Below, in pieces: positions 62,386 through 64,000 of a stretch of DNA of 64,000 nucleotides. A program made the position numbers and the translations under genes. This DNA is from Halomonas sp. A11-A (lineage in GTDB: Bacteria > Pseudomonadota > Gammaproteobacteria > Pseudomonadales > Halomonadaceae), in assembly GCF_003182195.1 (NCBI RefSeq), contig NZ_QGTM01000006.1:92775-156774 (forward strand), given 5' to 3'. Numbering within the stretch: the stretch's first letter is position 1; every line of letters starts with the position of its first letter. Below the pieces are notes generated by a model, which saw only the letters and a list, made by a program, of their open reading frames with translations, had not been told where the DNA came from and did not search any database.

Positions 62386-63351
62386 GTGAATTTGGACGAA
62401 AGATTGGACTACTTTGAGGAACACTACGACATTATCGCTGGCCATCACTTGGGCAGTGGTCCAAAAGTTTACGTAGGTTCGAGCCAGAAGGTGTGCAGGT
62501 TCTGCGGAAAAAGCGAGCCGGATGTTACATTTCGAACAGTTGCCCATGCAGTCCCCGAGTTTCTAGGTAATAAACAGTTGGTACTCAGAAATGAGTGCGA
62601 TGTGTGCAATACATTTGTATCGAACAATCTGGAAAACCATCTTGACAAGTATACGAAGCCATTTCGGTTGGCTGCACAAATAAAAGGGAAAAAGAAGGTC
62701 CCGAATTACAGGACTAATGATAAACGTTCGCGGTTTGAGTTTGACGTCGCTGCGGGAGCAAAGGTTATTGATCCGGTTGATAGCGGCTTCTCGTTGCTAG
62801 ACGTGGAAAGCAAAGAGCTTACCGCTAATTTTCATCTGGAGCCGTATATCCCAACCGCGGTATACAAGTGTTTGGTCAAAATTGCTCTTTCGGTCATAGA
62901 AGAAGAAGAACTAATTGCGTTCAAGAGCACTGTCGCATGGATCATGGACCCAAACCACTCCTTTGCGATTATTAACCCTCAGATTTTGCTTTCGGCCTTT
63001 GTTCCGGGGCCGCGGCCGAATAGATTAATGACAGTATTGGTTCTAAGAAGGAAGGCTGAATTGAATGTTGTGCCCTACTGCCTTTGTGTCGTCGCTTTTG
63101 GAAACCTCTCCTATCAAATAATCGTTCCGTCAGATATCGATATATCGGCAGGTAGCAGTACGGTTAAACTTATTCGGTTCCCAATACCGTTTGAGAGTGA
63201 CTGGGAGTTTGGGTCGCCACGGTTTAGCCAAGCAGACCTCACGAGTAATGAGGTTGTAAAAGGCGCAATGCTTCCGATTACGTTCACCTTTGACGAGGCT
63301 CAAAAACTTGATCCAAGCACCGTTCATCTTGAGGCGTCAAAGCAAAGCTAA
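62386..63351 (+). CDS. HNH-type endonuclease-like protein (integron cassette gene)
   Basis: 321 residues from GTG 62386, behind AGGAG; an in-frame GTG at 62347 is less likely. The N-terminal third has a zinc-chelating HNH layout: VCRFCGKSEPDVTFRTVAHA (Cys37, Cys40, His54), then ECDVCNTFVSNNLENHLDKY (Cys71, Cys74, Asn75, His85). This resembles the HNH_5 group found in defence and toxin contexts. The C-terminal two thirds are beta-rich and unrecognised. Its stop codon lies inside the attC site and it is bounded by two GTTRRRY-like cores, so it is a mobile cassette. It is AT-richer than the host genes. Confidence 0.75.
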   Translation: MNLDERLDYFEEHYDIIAGHHLGSGPKVYVGSSQKVCRFCGKSEPDVTFRTVAHAVPEFLGNKQLVLRNECDVCNTFVSNNLENHLDKYTKPFRLAAQIKGKKKVPNYRTNDKRSRFEFDVAAGAKVIDPVDSGFSLLDVESKELTANFHLEPYIPTAVYKCLVKIALSVIEEEELIAFKSTVAWIMDPNHSFAIINPQILLSAFVPGPRPNRLMTVLVLRRKAELNVVPYCLCVVAFGNLSYQIIVPSDIDISAGSSTVKLIRFPIPFESDWEFGSPRFSQADLTSNEVVKGAMLPITFTFDEAQKLDPSTVHLEASKQS

Positions 63352-63420
63352 CAACAGTGTGAACTCGGATGCCCGATTCCGCTGCGCTTCATCGGGCGCC
63401 GGTTACACTGGGCGTTAGGC
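63346..63420 (+). repeat. integron attC recombination site
   Basis: The left box (A)GCTAAC and right box GTTAGGC enclose complementary arms: CAGTGTGAACTCGGATGCCC-GAT and ATCGGGCGCCGGTTACACTG. They pair almost completely, leaving a few unpaired bases (G, T, A/T) on one arm, as the integrase needs, and a short loop (TCCGCTGCGCTTC). This is textbook attC architecture, 75 bp long. Confidence 0.88.
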
Positions 63421-63438
63421 GCCAAGTAAGGGGGTGGC

Positions 63439-63888
63439 ATGGGGCTCTGCGTTGACTTTGATGAGAACGGTGAAGACTACTTGGTCGAAGGTCTTCAGTT
63501 GGCTCCTATTCCACAGAGGATTCCACTGAAACACCTTAAGCCGCTCGATGTGCTGGTTTGCTACACGGACGATGAGTACAAGCGGTTAACGATGAATAGG
63601 GTCATTCAAACGACAACGCGAGGCATTTATGGTCACGTTGCGATATGTCTTGGCGGGTCTTTTGCAATAGAAGCCAGGAAAGAGGGTGGCGTACAGAAAT
63701 CCCAAGTTAAGGAGCTAGTGAAGCGTTATACGGTCGTTTCGGTCATGCGCTGGCCGCGCATGACTAACGCAAGTACTCGTCGTCATCAGGGGCGCACATT
63801 TCTTGCGAATCAAGTCGGAAAGAAGTATGGCCGACTTGGCGCAATGCTTATTGGCTCTTCGTCGTTGGGTGTGGAATTCGCCCCCTGA
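63439..63888 (+). pseudogene. truncated YiiX/permuted-papain-like amidase (second cassette gene)
   Basis: About 138 native residues: LKPLDVLVCYTDDEYKRLTM, QTTTRGIYGHVAICLGGSFA, IEARKEGGVQKSQVKELVKR and a C-terminal FLANQVGKKYGRLGAMLI. The order 'PGDVLV..., YSHVAI-LG, IEA---GV' is that of permuted NlpC/P60-like (C92) enzymes, with the His in GHVAI and Glu in IEAR; the Cys-containing C-terminal part is missing. From ~63853 the frame runs into ISL3-type sequence and stops. GGGGG precedes the ATG 18 bases after attC. Confidence 0.65.
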
Positions 63889-64000
63889 GCTGGGCCAGGA
63901 TATGACCTCCACGACGACAGGAGGCATGGCATGGACGGCACCCAGATTCTGACCCTCGGCCTGGGCCTGGAAGCGCCCTGGATCCTCAAGGACCAGCACC
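63853..64000 (+). mobile_element. left end of an ISL3-family insertion sequence (continues beyond window)
   Basis: The sequence from GGCTCTTCGTCGTTGGGTGT resembles ISL3-family termini (GGCTCTT...). It abuts the point where the cassette gene loses similarity and is followed by a transposase start. The other end and target duplication lie outside the window. Confidence 0.65.
63931..64000 (+). CDS. ISL3-family transposase, N-terminal start (partial)
   Basis: ATG behind AGGAGG opens MDGTQILTLGLGLEAPWILK, DQH..., the usual N-terminus of ISL3 transposases (L-LGL--PW-V). It runs off the window after 23 codons. Confidence 0.75.
   Translation, partial: MDGTQILTLGLGLEAPWILKDQH

Overview
The window is GC-rich gammaproteobacterial chromosome. 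The protein families, the split flg/fli layout and the REP-like repeats fit a Halomonas-type member of the Halomonadaceae; this is inferred from gene content, as no rRNA is present. It is essentially a motility, chemotaxis and cyclic-di-GMP locus whose right half has been invaded by mobile and toxin-type DNA.

Layout. 1-3.6 kb: end of thyA, folA, a coiled-coil ProQ/FinO protein with two REP-like palindromes inside its reading frame, and an outer-membrane porin. 3.8-8.5 kb: a dCACHE-PAS-GGDEF cyclase, a TctA-type fragment, a decayed HDOD/GGDEF gene and a degenerate GGDEF-EAL protein. 8.5-21.2 kb: flgN, flgM and flgA (minus), then flgBCDEFGHIJKL (plus). 21.3-33.6 kb: fliRQPONML, fliKJIHGF and flaG (minus) with fliE divergent. 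33.7-43.3 kb: a NIT-domain chemoreceptor and four more GGDEF/EAL signalling genes, one of which has lost its catalytic core. 43.4-46.8 kb: a chemoreceptor gene split by an intact IS200/IS605 element carrying tnpA and tnpB. 47-54.4 kb: a caspase-like protein with an unknown partner, an orphan MNT nucleotidyltransferase, a dCACHE chemoreceptor, an AAA/PD-(D/E)XK protein, a 75-bp non-autonomous relative of the same IS, and a Fic/winged-helix protein. 54.4-60.7 kb: two tandem fliD paralogues, hipBA and flagellin fliC. 60.7-64 kb: AT-rich and patchy, with IS3 debris, two integron-type gene cassettes separated by a well-formed attC but no integrase, and the start of an ISL3-family element that interrupts the second cassette.

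Regulation. Reading for TAAA-N15-GCCGATAA gave twelve matches with exactly 15 bases between the boxes and one with 16. They precede flgM, flgKL, both fliD copies, fliC, three chemoreceptors, flaG and two c-di-GMP genes, so the late (FliA/FlgM) regulon is visible directly. A weaker match with correct spacing precedes the caspase-like gene, and one match is orphaned near 62.1 kb.

Most interesting. (i) The IS605 insertion can be undone on paper: removing 43496-45229 restores an open chemoreceptor frame and shows that the full element and the 75-bp derivative both follow GTGAA. (ii) The caspase-like gene, its overlapping partner and an upstream sigma28-like box form the best candidate for an undescribed system. 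(iii) There is an integrase-less cassette array with a textbook attC. (iv) The flagellar apparatus shows internal elaborations: a helical insert in FlgE, a triplicated FliN motif, a 15-bp VNTR in FliK and two FliD caps.
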